From contig NZ_NJGU01000014.1 in assembly GCF_002213415.1 (NCBI RefSeq), positions 1-64,000 on the forward strand: a stretch of DNA of 64,000 nucleotides, written 5' to 3'. Source of the stretch: Herbaspirillum robiniae. Its GTDB lineage: Bacteria; Pseudomonadota; Gammaproteobacteria; Burkholderiales; Burkholderiaceae_D. The notes under the pieces are model-generated. The model ran no database searches. It saw only the letters and a program-made list of their open reading frames with translations, and had not been told where the DNA came from. A program made the position numbers and the translations under genes. Shown here piece after piece: positions 35,682 to 44,294 of this stretch; the first letter of the stretch is position 1; each line of letters begins with the position of its first letter.

Positions 35682-36764
35682 ATGAACCGCCGTCAATTCC
35701 TGCTCGCTTCCAGCGCCGCCGCCCCGGCTGCGTCGTCGCAACCGTTCGCCGCGCTGGCAGCCGCCCCGAAACTGAAGATCGGCTTCATCTACCCCGGCCC
35801 GGTGGCCGACATCGGCTGGTCGTTCCAGCACGAGCTGGGACGCCGCATGCTGGAGAAGGAGTTCGGCGCCCGCATCGAGACGGTGTTCGTCGAACGCGTG
35901 CCGGAGACGCCGGAGGCCGAGCGCGTCATGCGCCAGCTGATCGACGACGGCTGCAAGATGATCTTCGCGACCTCGTTCGGCTTCATGAACCCGGTGCTGC
36001 GCGTGGCCAGGGACAATCCGGACGTGATCTTCGAGCACTGCTCGGGCTACACCATGGCGCGCAACGTCGGCCTGTACCAGACGCGCTTCTATGAAGGCGC
36101 CTACGTGCTGGGCACCATCGCCGGCCGCATGACCAGGACCAACACGCTGGGCTACATCGCGCCGATTCCCATCCCCGAGGTGATCCGCAACCTGGACGCC
36201 TTCGTGCTCGGCGCGCGCAGCGTGAACCCCAAGGTCAACACCAAGGTGGTGTGGATCAACGCCTGGTACGACCCCAGCCTGGAGCGCGATGCCGCCCAGA
36301 CCCTGGCCGGGCAGGGCGCCGACGTGTTCTACCAGAACACCGACTCGCCGGCGCCGGTGCAGGTGGCGGAAAGCAAAGGTCTGTACGCCTTCGGCCAGGA
36401 CTCCGACATGAGCCGCTTCGGCCCCAAGGCGCACCTGACCGGCAACACGCTGAACTGGGGCGTGTACTACGTGCACAAGGTGCGCCAGGTGCTGGAAGGC
36501 AAATGGAAGGCCGAGGACACCAAATGGGGCATGAAGGAAGGCATCGTCCAGCTCGCCCCCTACAACGCCGCGCTGCCCAAGGACGTGCTGGCGCAGGCCG
36601 AAGAACGCCGCAAGGCCATCGTCGCCGGCACGCTGCAGCCGTTTGCCGGCCCCATCAACAACCAGGCCGGCCAGCTGCAGATCGCCGCTGGCAAGGCCGT
36701 ACCCGAGTCCGAGCTGTGGACCATGAGATGGTATGTGGAAGGCATCCAGGGCAAACAGCCCTGA
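35682..36764 (+). CDS. BMP-family ABC transporter substrate-binding protein
   Basis: A 360-residue exported binding protein of the Bmp/PnrA-like (Med) family, which binds nucleosides, purines or related compounds. The N-terminus MNRRQFLLASSAAAPAA is a twin-arginine-type signal. Mature features include KIGFIYPGPVADIGWSFQHE, IFATSFGFMNPVLRVA, YEGAYVLGTIAGRMT and VWINAWYDPSLERDAAQTLA. The start at 35682 follows AAGGAG. No permease or ATPase genes are adjacent; they would have to be elsewhere. It is followed by a flavin reductase and a deaminase. Confidence 0.92.
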   Translation: MNRRQFLLASSAAAPAASSQPFAALAAAPKLKIGFIYPGPVADIGWSFQHELGRRMLEKEFGARIETVFVERVPETPEAERVMRQLIDDGCKMIFATSFGFMNPVLRVARDNPDVIFEHCSGYTMARNVGLYQTRFYEGAYVLGTIAGRMTRTNTLGYIAPIPIPEVIRNLDAFVLGARSVNPKVNTKVVWINAWYDPSLERDAAQTLAGQGADVFYQNTDSPAPVQVAESKGLYAFGQDSDMSRFGPKAHLTGNTLNWGVYYVHKVRQVLEGKWKAEDTKWGMKEGIVQLAPYNAALPKDVLAQAEERRKAIVAGTLQPFAGPINNQAGQLQIAAGKAVPESELWTMRWYVEGIQGKQP

Positions 36765-36820
36765 GCCCGGCCATATCATCGCCAAGGCCGCCGCACAGGG
36801 ACGCACAACATTGAACCGCC

Positions 36821-37450
36821 ATGACTGAAATCGACTTCTCCGAGATCGGCACCTACCAGCGCTACAAGCTGATGGCCAGCCTGATCGTGCCGCGCCCGAT
36901 CGCGCTCATCACCACCCTGGGCGAAGACGGCACGGTCAACGCCGCGCCGTTCTCCATGTTCAACATGCTGGGCGAAGACCCGCCGATCGTGATGGTCAGC
37001 ATCAACCGCCTGCAGGACAGCGCGCTCAAGGACACCGCCGCCAACATCCTGCGCACCGGCGAATTCGTCGTGCACCTGACCGACGAAGCCATGTGCGCGC
37101 AGATGGACGCCTGCGGCGCCACGCTGCCGCCGCACCAGAGCGAGCTGGAGCACGCCGGCCTGCGCGCGCTGCCCTCGCGCACCGTCAAGCCACCGCGCAT
37201 CTCCGAGGCACCGGTCGCCTTCGAGTGCGTGCTGCACGAGAAGCTGGAGACGCCCAGCCGCTACATCTTCATCGGCCGCGTACAATGGCTGGCCGCGCGC
37301 GATGGCCTGGTCGACACCGAACAATGGCGCGTGCGCCTGCAGGACTACCACCCGGTCGGCCGCTTCGGCGCCAGCTTCTACCTCAACGCCAGCGGCCGCT
37401 TCACGCTCGACAAAACGCAAGCCGCCACCACCCCCATCGACGAAATGTGA
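36821..37450 (+). CDS. Flavin reductase family (FMN-binding split-barrel) protein
   Basis: A 209-residue FMN-binding split-barrel protein. RPIALITTLGEDGTVNAAPF with SMFNMLGEDPPIVMVSI is the conserved flavin-binding start, and LRTGEFVVHLTDE and PVAFECVLHEKLE follow. Members reduce FMN or act directly on a small molecule. It lies 56 bp after the BMP protein and 8 bp before the nucleoside deaminase, so all three are probably one operon for uptake and breakdown of a base or similar heterocycle. Confidence 0.88.
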   Translation: MTEIDFSEIGTYQRYKLMASLIVPRPIALITTLGEDGTVNAAPFSMFNMLGEDPPIVMVSINRLQDSALKDTAANILRTGEFVVHLTDEAMCAQMDACGATLPPHQSELEHAGLRALPSRTVKPPRISEAPVAFECVLHEKLETPSRYIFIGRVQWLAARDGLVDTEQWRVRLQDYHPVGRFGASFYLNASGRFTLDKTQAATTPIDEM

Positions 37451-37458
37451 GGCCCGCC

Positions 37459-37932
37459 ATGACCACTGCTTTCACCGAACAGGACACCGCCGCCATGCAC
37501 CTGGCCATCGCCGCCTCCGCGCAGGCGCTCGCGCGCGGCGACATGCCCTTCGGCGCGACGATGGTCTCGCCGGCCGGCGCGGTGCTGATGACGGAGATGA
37601 ACAACCAGAACACCGCCGCCGACTGCACCGGCCACGCCGAAATGGTGCTGGTGCGCCGCGCGCAGAAAGAGCTGGGCCTGGAAGCGATGCGCGGCGCCAC
37701 CGTCTACGCCAGCGGCGAGCCTTGCGCGATGTGTTGCGGAGCGATGTTCTGGGGCGGCGTCGGGCGCGTGGTCTATGCCGCGTCCACCACGCAGATCGGC
37801 GAGGCCCTGGGCGGCCCGCTGTTGCCCTTGCGCGCCGCCGGCGTAGTCAATGGCGCGATGCCGGCGGTAACGGTCGAAGGACCGCTGTTGGGAGAAGACG
37901 CCGTGGCGGTGCTGCGCAGTTTTGAAGGCTAA
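37459..37932 (+). CDS. Nucleoside/base deaminase (cytidine deaminase-like zinc enzyme)
   Basis: A 157-residue member of the CDA fold (guanine/cytosine deaminase, TadA relatives). The zinc and proton-shuttle motif is TGHAEMVLV (His-Ala-Glu), and the two Cys ligands are in EPCAMCCGAMFWGGV. Preceding MPFGATMVSPAG is the conserved substrate-pocket strand. It ends 4 bp inside the convergent Sir2 gene. The operon context suggests it acts on an imported base; the exact substrate is unresolved. Confidence 0.92.
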   Translation: MTTAFTEQDTAAMHLAIAASAQALARGDMPFGATMVSPAGAVLMTEMNNQNTAADCTGHAEMVLVRRAQKELGLEAMRGATVYASGEPCAMCCGAMFWGGVGRVVYAASTTQIGEALGGPLLPLRAAGVVNGAMPAVTVEGPLLGEDAVAVLRSFEG

Positions 37933-38771
37933 GCCAGCAGCAACTGCAGACCCGCCAGCGCACCACAGGGCAGGCCGACCTGGTCGGCCCCGTTCACCTG
38001 CCACTCGCGCGGATTGATCCGCACCAGCGGCACGCCCAACCCCTCCCCCATCCTCCGCACCGACGGCACCGCCGTGCCGGCCCCGAGTTCGATCACCACC
38101 GGACGCTTCGCCTGGTCCAGCCAGGCGCGCATGCGCCGGTACTGCGCATCGGTGCGCCGCTCGTTCCAGCGATAGTCGTTGAACATCAGGATATTGGGCC
38201 GCGCCACCGCACCGCAGGAAGGGCACAGCGGCAGGGGCGAGCTCAGACGGCAATGCGCCATGTCCACCTGCGGCGCCACCGCATCGGCCGGCCAGATGGC
38301 AGCGCCCGCGCCGGAACAATCGTCGCTGCATTGCAGGTGATGGATGCTGCCGTGGCACTCGACGATGCGCTCCTCAGGCACGCCGGCCTTCTGGAACTGG
38401 CCGTCCACGTTGCTGGTGAAGACGAACATGCCTTGCGGCTTGGTCTTTGCCAATTCATTGAGCAGCGCAAACCCGGCGTGGGGAACGGTCTCGCGATACA
38501 GGTTCAGCCTGTGGCCGTAGAAACCCCAGGACAGCACGGGATCTTCGGTGAAGGCTTCGCCGTTGGCGATGTCGGTAAAGCTGATATTGGCTTTGGCCAG
38601 GGGCGGGTAGGCCTTCCAGAAACCCTCGTTGCTGCGGAAGTCGGGGAGGCCGGAGTCTACGCCCATGCCGGCGCCGGCGGTGATGATGAGGCTGTCAGAT
38701 TCTTGAAGCCATTGGCGGGCGCGGGTGAGTGTAGTCGCCCTAACCAAGGATAAGGTCTGCGTGGCTGACAT
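37929..38771 (-). CDS. SIR2-family NAD-dependent deacetylase
   Basis: A 280-residue sirtuin. NAD-binding motif: ITAGAGMGVDSGLPDFR; then FTSNVDGQFQKAG, the catalytic His in VECHGSIHHLQC, a zinc site formed by the QCSDDC and PLCPSC pairs, and NILMFNDYRW. GC content matches the host chromosome. It is convergent with, and overlaps by 4 bp, the deaminase gene. It borders the AT-rich island but does not look part of it. Confidence 0.93.
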   Translation of the reverse strand: MSATQTLSLVRATTLTRARQWLQESDSLIITAGAGMGVDSGLPDFRSNEGFWKAYPPLAKANISFTDIANGEAFTEDPVLSWGFYGHRLNLYRETVPHAGFALLNELAKTKPQGMFVFTSNVDGQFQKAGVPEERIVECHGSIHHLQCSDDCSGAGAAIWPADAVAPQVDMAHCRLSSPLPLCPSCGAVARPNILMFNDYRWNERRTDAQYRRMRAWLDQAKRPVVIELGAGTAVPSVRRMGEGLGVPLVRINPREWQVNGADQVGLPCGALAGLQLLLA

Positions 38772-38892
38772 CTTGGGCTCCTATTCATATAAGGCTTGAT
38801 AATGCTGAGAGCGCAATGGGACCGGGATCGTCAGCCGACATAGATAGCATGAGAGGCACAACCAATGAATCGGTATATTTTGAATAATGTTG

Positions 38893-38921
38893 TCTAAAAT
38901 TTACATATGGTTTTATTTAGA
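38893..38921. promoter_or_regulatory. Inverted repeat in the promoter of the island's XRE gene
   Basis: TCTAAA (38893-38898) and TTTAGA (38916-38921) are arms of an imperfect palindrome in an AT-rich stretch about 30-55 bp before the XRE start. This is the expected place for autoregulation by a controller-type protein. Confidence 0.4.
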
Positions 38922-38948
38922 TAATAGACCGTTACCCATTGGCGTCGG

Positions 38949-39224
38949 ATGCTTTTGGCGATGAAGAATATGGAAACTCTGCCGAGCGCACGCGAAATCT
39001 TTGGACTTAATGTTCGAAAAGCTCGTCGACTGAAGGAAATTTCGCAAGAAGAACTCGCTTTTCAGGCGGGTATTAGCAGGACTTACCTTAGTCAAGTAGA
39101 AGGTGGAACGAGAAATATTTCCGTAGACCACATGGAAGCTCTAGCAAATGCTCTAGAAATCGCGTTACAAAAGTTGTTGGATCCAGCGCTGTTTGTCATG
39201 ACCTCTGTTCACTTAGAAGATTGA
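38949..39224 (+). CDS. XRE-family helix-turn-helix regulator (controller-like)
   Basis: A 91-residue single-domain HTH protein: VRKARRLKEISQEELAFQAG, then ISRTYLSQVEGGTRNISVDH. This matches the size and sequence style of C (controller) proteins of restriction-modification systems. In-frame ATGs at 38949, 38961 and 38970 are all possible; none has a strong ribosome site. Base composition is clearly AT-richer than the chromosome. It is the first gene of the island and may regulate the downstream kinase-like gene or the methyltransferase. Confidence 0.88.
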   Translation: MLLAMKNMETLPSAREIFGLNVRKARRLKEISQEELAFQAGISRTYLSQVEGGTRNISVDHMEALANALEIALQKLLDPALFVMTSVHLED

Positions 39225-39401
39225 ACTCCCGAGAAGGGAACGACAATTCAGAGTTTGGCTTCGTTCCAGATATATCTTCCATGCGATTATTCTTATCATC
39301 TGGTAAATTCGTGTTACGTAAAAATTGTAACTTCTGAGCGAGCCGTTCAAGGGGGCCATGTGGCAATCGTCGGTTCATAACAAGAAAACATGGGGGGTTA
39401 A

Positions 39402-41576
39402 ATGGCGAAACTACGCCCACGAGCAAGAATTATTAGAACTATCGGAGATCAGCTTATTAGCGGCCCCGAAGCGGCTCTCATAGAGTTGGTAAAGAATGCA
39501 TATGACGCAGACTCACCTTTGGTTCACATTACTATTACTCCCCAAAATAGCGACCGGGCCAGTAAAGACTCCATCGTGGTCATTGATCGAGGTCACGGAA
39601 TGTCGGCATCAGATTTGACAGAGAAGTGGTTTGAGCCGGCCACTAGCGACAAGGTTGAGCGACGTAAAAGCCCAGGTGATCGGACAATGTTAGGAGCAAA
39701 AGGGGTCGGGCGATTCGCCACGGCGAGACTCGGCTCCTATCTAAATCTAAAGACCGTCAAGAAGTCAGAGGCTAAAACTGAAGTGAGCGAAATCACCCTA
39801 AATTGGGCCGATTTCGAGCACAGTAAATATTTGGATGAGGTCGATATTGAGGTCCGAACACACCCTGGAAATATCCATGATGTTCCTGGCGTCACACTAG
39901 AAATTAAAGACCTAAGAGACTCATGGACAGAGAACCAGCTAAGACAGTTAGTTAAGGAACTACGTCGGATTGCGTCTCCTATTGTTGCTCGGGAAGATCA
40001 ATTTAAGATTTATCTTGACATCTCGGCATTCAATTCGGACATCCATGGTTTTGACGGTCAAGCACTAGTTTCTGGTGCGAATCGAGAATCCGACAGCGAT
40101 GATATTGATCCAACTGAAATCCGGCCATTGCCCATCGGCGAAATCTGTCATTACACGGTCAACGGAATTTTCAAGAATGATGGTTCGTTTTCTGGAACAT
40201 TCATAAATCGCCGCGGCGACCACAAACCTCAACCAATAGAAATAAGTGCCACGGACCTTACGACAGATGAAGCAGCTTGTGGAAGCCTGCAATTGAAATT
40301 GAACATCTATGATCGCGAAGGAGATGCTGTAGTAGATCTTTTTCAGGCGTTGGGTTTAGGTGCAATTGGGCGACTCGAGGCGAAAAAAGTACTTGATGAA
40401 AATATAGGCATCGGTATCTATCGGAATGGTTTTCGCATCCGCCCTTATGGCGATGCAGAGACAGACTGGCTAGAGTTGGAAAGAATGCGCGTTCAGAATC
40501 CCTCAAAGAAATTAGGCCTCAATCAGGTATGGGGGATGGTAGAAATTGAAGATGAATTCTCGTCTGGATTGATAGAAAGAAGTAGTCGTGAGGGCTTAGA
40601 ACACAACGGTTCCTTCGAGCGCTTGCAAAGGCTAATCACCGACCTACTCACCATTGTGGAGACAATTCGCCAAGACTTCCGTCAAACGGCAGGCCTCAGT
40701 AGAAAAACAAATGTAGACACTGATGAAGTAAAGGAACGCGCCAATCTTAGAGCGACTACTCGCGCTATCTCCGATCTACCCGTGAAATATAGGGAGAAGC
40801 TAGAACGAGCAATGAAGCAAGACAGCTTGGCGTTGAAAACATCTATTGGAGAGCTCGAAACATATCAACAAGCGCTTGCATCTCACTCAACATTGGGCTT
40901 GGTTGTTGCTCAAGTTTTGCACGATGGAAGACGCTTCCTTTCTGATGTGACTACTCGTTCAAAACGTTTGGTAGAAGGAGCACCTAGACTTGAAGAAAAC
41001 TCCAAGTTTGGGGAGCACTTCCGCAATACTTTTAATGGCGAAGCCAGCTCTATTCACTCATCAGCGGGACAGCTGAACAAGTTATTCAGAACCCTTGATC
41101 CAATTTCTGGAAAGAAGCGGGGACGTCCAAAAAACTTTGCTCTTACAGACGTATTGGATAGATGTATTGGTTTGTTCAGCGATTCCATAAAGGACCACTC
41201 CATAGAATTAGAAATACTTGGTGCGGAGGAACAGCCGTTAGTTGTCGGCTATGAAGCGGATCTAATGGCTGCCCTGCTGAACATAATTGATAATGCAATT
41301 CATTGGCTGGGTGTGAGTTCTTTAAAGCCTCGCAAATTGAAGCTTTCCACTGTTCATTCAAAAAAGTACGTCCGATTAAGTATTTCGAATAATGGCGCGC
41401 TGATAGATGAGAGATTCTATCCTCGACTTTTTAGCCCTGGTTTCTCGCTAAAAACAGAAGGATCAGGAATTGGGTTGGCCATAGCCAGGGAAGCTATGCG
41501 AGCAAGTAAGGGGGACGTTGCTTTTGACCCTGACGCTGACGAAACAACTTTTGTTATTGAGATGAAGAGGGCGTAA
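39402..41576 (+). CDS. Double-GHKL protein: Hsp90/MutL-type ATPase fused to a histidine-kinase-like module
   Basis: A 724-residue cytoplasmic protein without TM segments. N-terminal GHKL ATPase: N-box LIELVKNAYDAD (Glu28, Asn32), G1 VIDRGHGM (Asp62, Gly64, Gly66), and G2 GAKGVGRFA (98-106), as in Hsp90, MutL and MORC. A central region of unknown fold follows (to about 450), then a helix with VLHDGRRFL whose His507 could be a phospho-acceptor, then a second GHKL domain: NIIDNA (627-632), LFSPGFSLK, and GSGIGLAIARE (687 onward). The second G1 box is degenerate (SNNGALID). The stop overlaps the receiver-gene start (TAATG). Start at 39402 follows GGGGGG. AT-rich and foreign-looking. Confidence 0.85.
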   Translation: MAKLRPRARIIRTIGDQLISGPEAALIELVKNAYDADSPLVHITITPQNSDRASKDSIVVIDRGHGMSASDLTEKWFEPATSDKVERRKSPGDRTMLGAKGVGRFATARLGSYLNLKTVKKSEAKTEVSEITLNWADFEHSKYLDEVDIEVRTHPGNIHDVPGVTLEIKDLRDSWTENQLRQLVKELRRIASPIVAREDQFKIYLDISAFNSDIHGFDGQALVSGANRESDSDDIDPTEIRPLPIGEICHYTVNGIFKNDGSFSGTFINRRGDHKPQPIEISATDLTTDEAACGSLQLKLNIYDREGDAVVDLFQALGLGAIGRLEAKKVLDENIGIGIYRNGFRIRPYGDAETDWLELERMRVQNPSKKLGLNQVWGMVEIEDEFSSGLIERSSREGLEHNGSFERLQRLITDLLTIVETIRQDFRQTAGLSRKTNVDTDEVKERANLRATTRAISDLPVKYREKLERAMKQDSLALKTSIGELETYQQALASHSTLGLVVAQVLHDGRRFLSDVTTRSKRLVEGAPRLEENSKFGEHFRNTFNGEASSIHSSAGQLNKLFRTLDPISGKKRGRPKNFALTDVLDRCIGLFSDSIKDHSIELEILGAEEQPLVVGYEADLMAALLNIIDNAIHWLGVSSLKPRKLKLSTVHSKKYVRLSISNNGALIDERFYPRLFSPGFSLKTEGSGIGLAIAREAMRASKGDVAFDPDADETTFVIEMKRA

Positions 41577-42649
41577 TGGAAAGTTTTGCCGAACTGCGCA
41601 TATTGGTCGCTGAAGACGAAGAGTCAAAAATCAAAGAATGGGTCGACGCAATTGCGGCACACAATGTTGACGTCGAAAACAAAAAATTCTCTGTCAATGC
41701 ACAATTTGCAAAAAGCGTCCAAGGCGCATTGTCGCTAATCGGTCAATTCCGTTTTGACGCGGCAGTCGTTGATCTTCGCCTGGAGATCGAAGACGGCGTA
41801 GAGGAAAACAATACGAATGGGAACGACTTGGTGCGCCATATTCTTGTAACAGAGCCTATGGGTGTGGTGGTATACACCGGTCAACAATCCGAAGCGGACG
41901 ACTATCGTGTACCGCAAGTCCGGATAATGAACAAAGGTGAAGGGCTAGCCCAAGTATTTGATTGGCTTTCTTCTAATAAAGATCTGTTCTTACGACTACG
42001 CGCTGCAAATCAGACGTTCAATAGGGAAACAGCCAAAATCTTCTTCGGATCTATTTGGCCGCGTTGGAATCACTGGACAAGCGACTCTCTGCCTGGCAAC
42101 CAGAGCCTGACGGATGTTCTTGCTCGACACGTGGTCGCTCACGTACATGACGCGTTGCTCGATGCCAGCGGAGATCGTACTCATCCAGAGGAGACTTACT
42201 TCGTTCCCCCAATAAAAAACCGGCTTGATACCGGAGATTTAGTAAATATAGATGGTGACGTTTGGATTGTTGTAACCCCGAGATGTGATCTTGCTTCCGC
42301 CGGAAAAGTTGAGACCATCCTCTTGGCTAAATGCAAGGATGTTTCTGAGTTATGGGCGGCAGCATTGGGCGCTGGCGCAAAAAGCGAAAGAAAATGCAAT
42401 GAGCTTATACAGCACGAACGAATGCCAAAGCAGCATTTTCTGCATCCGATGAGGGACAACAATAGCCAAACGCACGGCCCATGGATGGCACAGTTTCACC
42501 ATATCAGAGCTTTACCTGCAGCAGAGGCGGTAGTACAGCTGCTTCCACTGCGATTCGCTTCACTATCGCCGCTTTTTGTCCCTTCACTTGTAGAACGTTT
42601 TGGAGCCTACTTCAGCAGAATCGGCACACCTGCATATTCTAGCGAGTAA
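41576..42649 (+). CDS. Receiver-domain protein with an unrecognised C-terminal domain
   Basis: A 357-residue protein. Residues 8-130 look like a response-regulator receiver: LVAEDEE (acidic pocket, Glu13/Asp14), AAVVDLRL (phospho-acceptor Asp66), VVVYTGQ (Thr101) and IMNKGEG (Lys120). Past residue 150 there is no known DNA-binding output domain; the section has GDLVNIDGDVWIVVTPRCDL, with a Cys-Asp pair, and ends VERFGAYFSRIGTPAYSSE. Start and preceding stop overlap by 1 bp, so it is translationally coupled to the kinase-like gene and is probably its partner. The C-terminal domain could be an effector. Confidence 0.83.
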   Translation: MESFAELRILVAEDEESKIKEWVDAIAAHNVDVENKKFSVNAQFAKSVQGALSLIGQFRFDAAVVDLRLEIEDGVEENNTNGNDLVRHILVTEPMGVVVYTGQQSEADDYRVPQVRIMNKGEGLAQVFDWLSSNKDLFLRLRAANQTFNRETAKIFFGSIWPRWNHWTSDSLPGNQSLTDVLARHVVAHVHDALLDASGDRTHPEETYFVPPIKNRLDTGDLVNIDGDVWIVVTPRCDLASAGKVETILLAKCKDVSELWAAALGAGAKSERKCNELIQHERMPKQHFLHPMRDNNSQTHGPWMAQFHHIRALPAAEAVVQLLPLRFASLSPLFVPSLVERFGAYFSRIGTPAYSSE

Positions 42650-42675
42650 GAATATAGTGATGGCGCTTGACGAGA

Positions 42676-44250
42676 TTAGCTAATCTCGTCAAGCGCCATC
42701 TTAACGATAAGGCCAATCTGGCACGCCAAAAACGGGGGAACCGCGTTACCAACCTGATGATATTGCTGTGTTCGATTTCCCTGAAAGAAATAATTATCTG
42801 GAAATGTCTGAAGCCTAGCAGCCTCTCGCACTGTTAAGCTACGGCACTGCTTAGGATCTGGGTGGATGAAGTAATGGCCATCTTTGGAGATATGACTAGT
42901 GACAGTTGTTGAAGGTCCGGACCACATCTGAACTTTGAATCTGTCAGCAAATTTCCCGCTTTCCCAATTTGCATGGGCCGGCTTAAGGCCTTCCGCCATA
43001 TTAAAATCCTCATGCCCTTTTGGAGAACGACCTTGGACATGGGCGTAAGTGGTTGCATATGCATAACGCATCAGATCTGAGGCCATGTGGCCACGCGCTT
43101 CGTGGTTTAGCCACACCGCTAAGCTTTTATCTTCATACCATTGATTTAAGGCACCGCTTTTCCCTAACGTTAATGTGGGCCGTGCTTTCGCTATTCGAAG
43201 TCCTCCTATTGAATAGCGCCCACTGATAAGCGTCGCGTTGCGCGCGAGTTCTTTTTCAAGTTCAACGGCCCCTTTTTCTTTGGCAGCTCTGCTCAATATC
43301 TCGAACTGCTGCTTTACTGTCTTAGTCCACTCGTTGGCGTCGTCAACTCGCCGGCTCAAATGACTACGCAGTGGAGGCAGAGTCTCAATTGCCTCTTTTA
43401 CCGACGACGGCTGCGCACGGCGCTTTAGCAGTGTTATTTTTTTCAGCCCTAGATCTCTTCTTACGCCAACAAGAATGACTCTGTGGCGCGCTTGAGGTAC
43501 GCCGTATTCTTCAGCGCGAACAATGAATTTACGGGGATCTAATTCGCTAAAATCGGAATCAGCGTCAAAATAGATATCGTGGGACAAGGAAAAAATCCGA
43601 TAGCCGGATTTTTTAGACTTCACTCCTATTGCTTGGTCCGGATCTGCAAGATCTTCAAGTATCGACTTGAACATCTGCTTATTAGCCACCGACGCTGAAA
43701 GAATACCTTTTACGTTCTCCATGACGAATATCGCTGGACGATACTTTTGGATAATCCGTAAGTACTCTTTATAAAGAAAATGACGATGATCATTTTCTGG
43801 ACGATAGTCGCTATTTCCCTTATTTCTGGAGCGTCCCACCAAGGAATATGCTTGACACGGTGGCCCACCAATCAAAACCCAAGGCTTTCTGTCGCTTAAG
43901 CCAGCATCACTAATAATCTTATCCAAGCGCTCATTATCTTTTTCATCTCCAAGCGTGAGACGCAGCGCCTCAGCTTCAGCTTTTTGCTGAGCAGCACGAA
44001 TTGTGGGTGTGACGGGAAAGACCTCGGCTCGATTGCAGAACGCATAGTAGTGAATAAGCTCTGCTGGCGTCTCTCTTTTCAATATTCGATAAAACGCCCT
44101 CAGCATCAAGGTGCGATGCGCGAACTTATCCATTTCGGCGGACACTAGGATCCGAAAAGGGTCCGTTGCCACTGAAGAAAAACCTTCGCCCAGCCCCCCC
44201 GGGCCAGCGAATAAGTCCACTATGGGGATGACTTTTTTGCTTGAACTCAT
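42676..44250 (-). CDS. DNA (cytosine-5)-methyltransferase
   Basis: A 524-residue C5-MTase with motifs in order: I DLFAGPGGLGEGF (12-24), IV GGPPCQAYSLVGR (catalytic Cys132), VI MENVKG, VIII QARHRVILVGVR, IX TVREAARLQTFPD and X QVGNAVPP. About 90 extra residues lie between motifs I and IV, making it longer than minimal Dcm. The target-recognition region is between VIII and IX; the sequence recognised is unknown. It is convergent with the receiver gene (27 bp) and divergent from vsr (44 bp to its ATG). AT-rich. With Vsr it gives the methylation plus G:T repair half of a modification system; no partner endonuclease is recognised. Confidence 0.95.
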   Translation of the reverse strand: MSSSKKVIPIVDLFAGPGGLGEGFSSVATDPFRILVSAEMDKFAHRTLMLRAFYRILKRETPAELIHYYAFCNRAEVFPVTPTIRAAQQKAEAEALRLTLGDEKDNERLDKIISDAGLSDRKPWVLIGGPPCQAYSLVGRSRNKGNSDYRPENDHRHFLYKEYLRIIQKYRPAIFVMENVKGILSASVANKQMFKSILEDLADPDQAIGVKSKKSGYRIFSLSHDIYFDADSDFSELDPRKFIVRAEEYGVPQARHRVILVGVRRDLGLKKITLLKRRAQPSSVKEAIETLPPLRSHLSRRVDDANEWTKTVKQQFEILSRAAKEKGAVELEKELARNATLISGRYSIGGLRIAKARPTLTLGKSGALNQWYEDKSLAVWLNHEARGHMASDLMRYAYATTYAHVQGRSPKGHEDFNMAEGLKPAHANWESGKFADRFKVQMWSGPSTTVTSHISKDGHYFIHPDPKQCRSLTVREAARLQTFPDNYFFQGNRTQQYHQVGNAVPPFLACQIGLIVKMALDEIS

Positions 44251-44294
44251 TCTTTTAACAAGAATTCATTGTTTTAGTATGCGTGACGAATGCC

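Noticed and set aside
37929-38771. Sir2 gene as part of a defence island (ThsA/DSR-like)
   Set aside because: It has host-like GC, overlaps the deaminase gene and is an ordinary zinc-type deacetylase without fused SIR2 effector domains.
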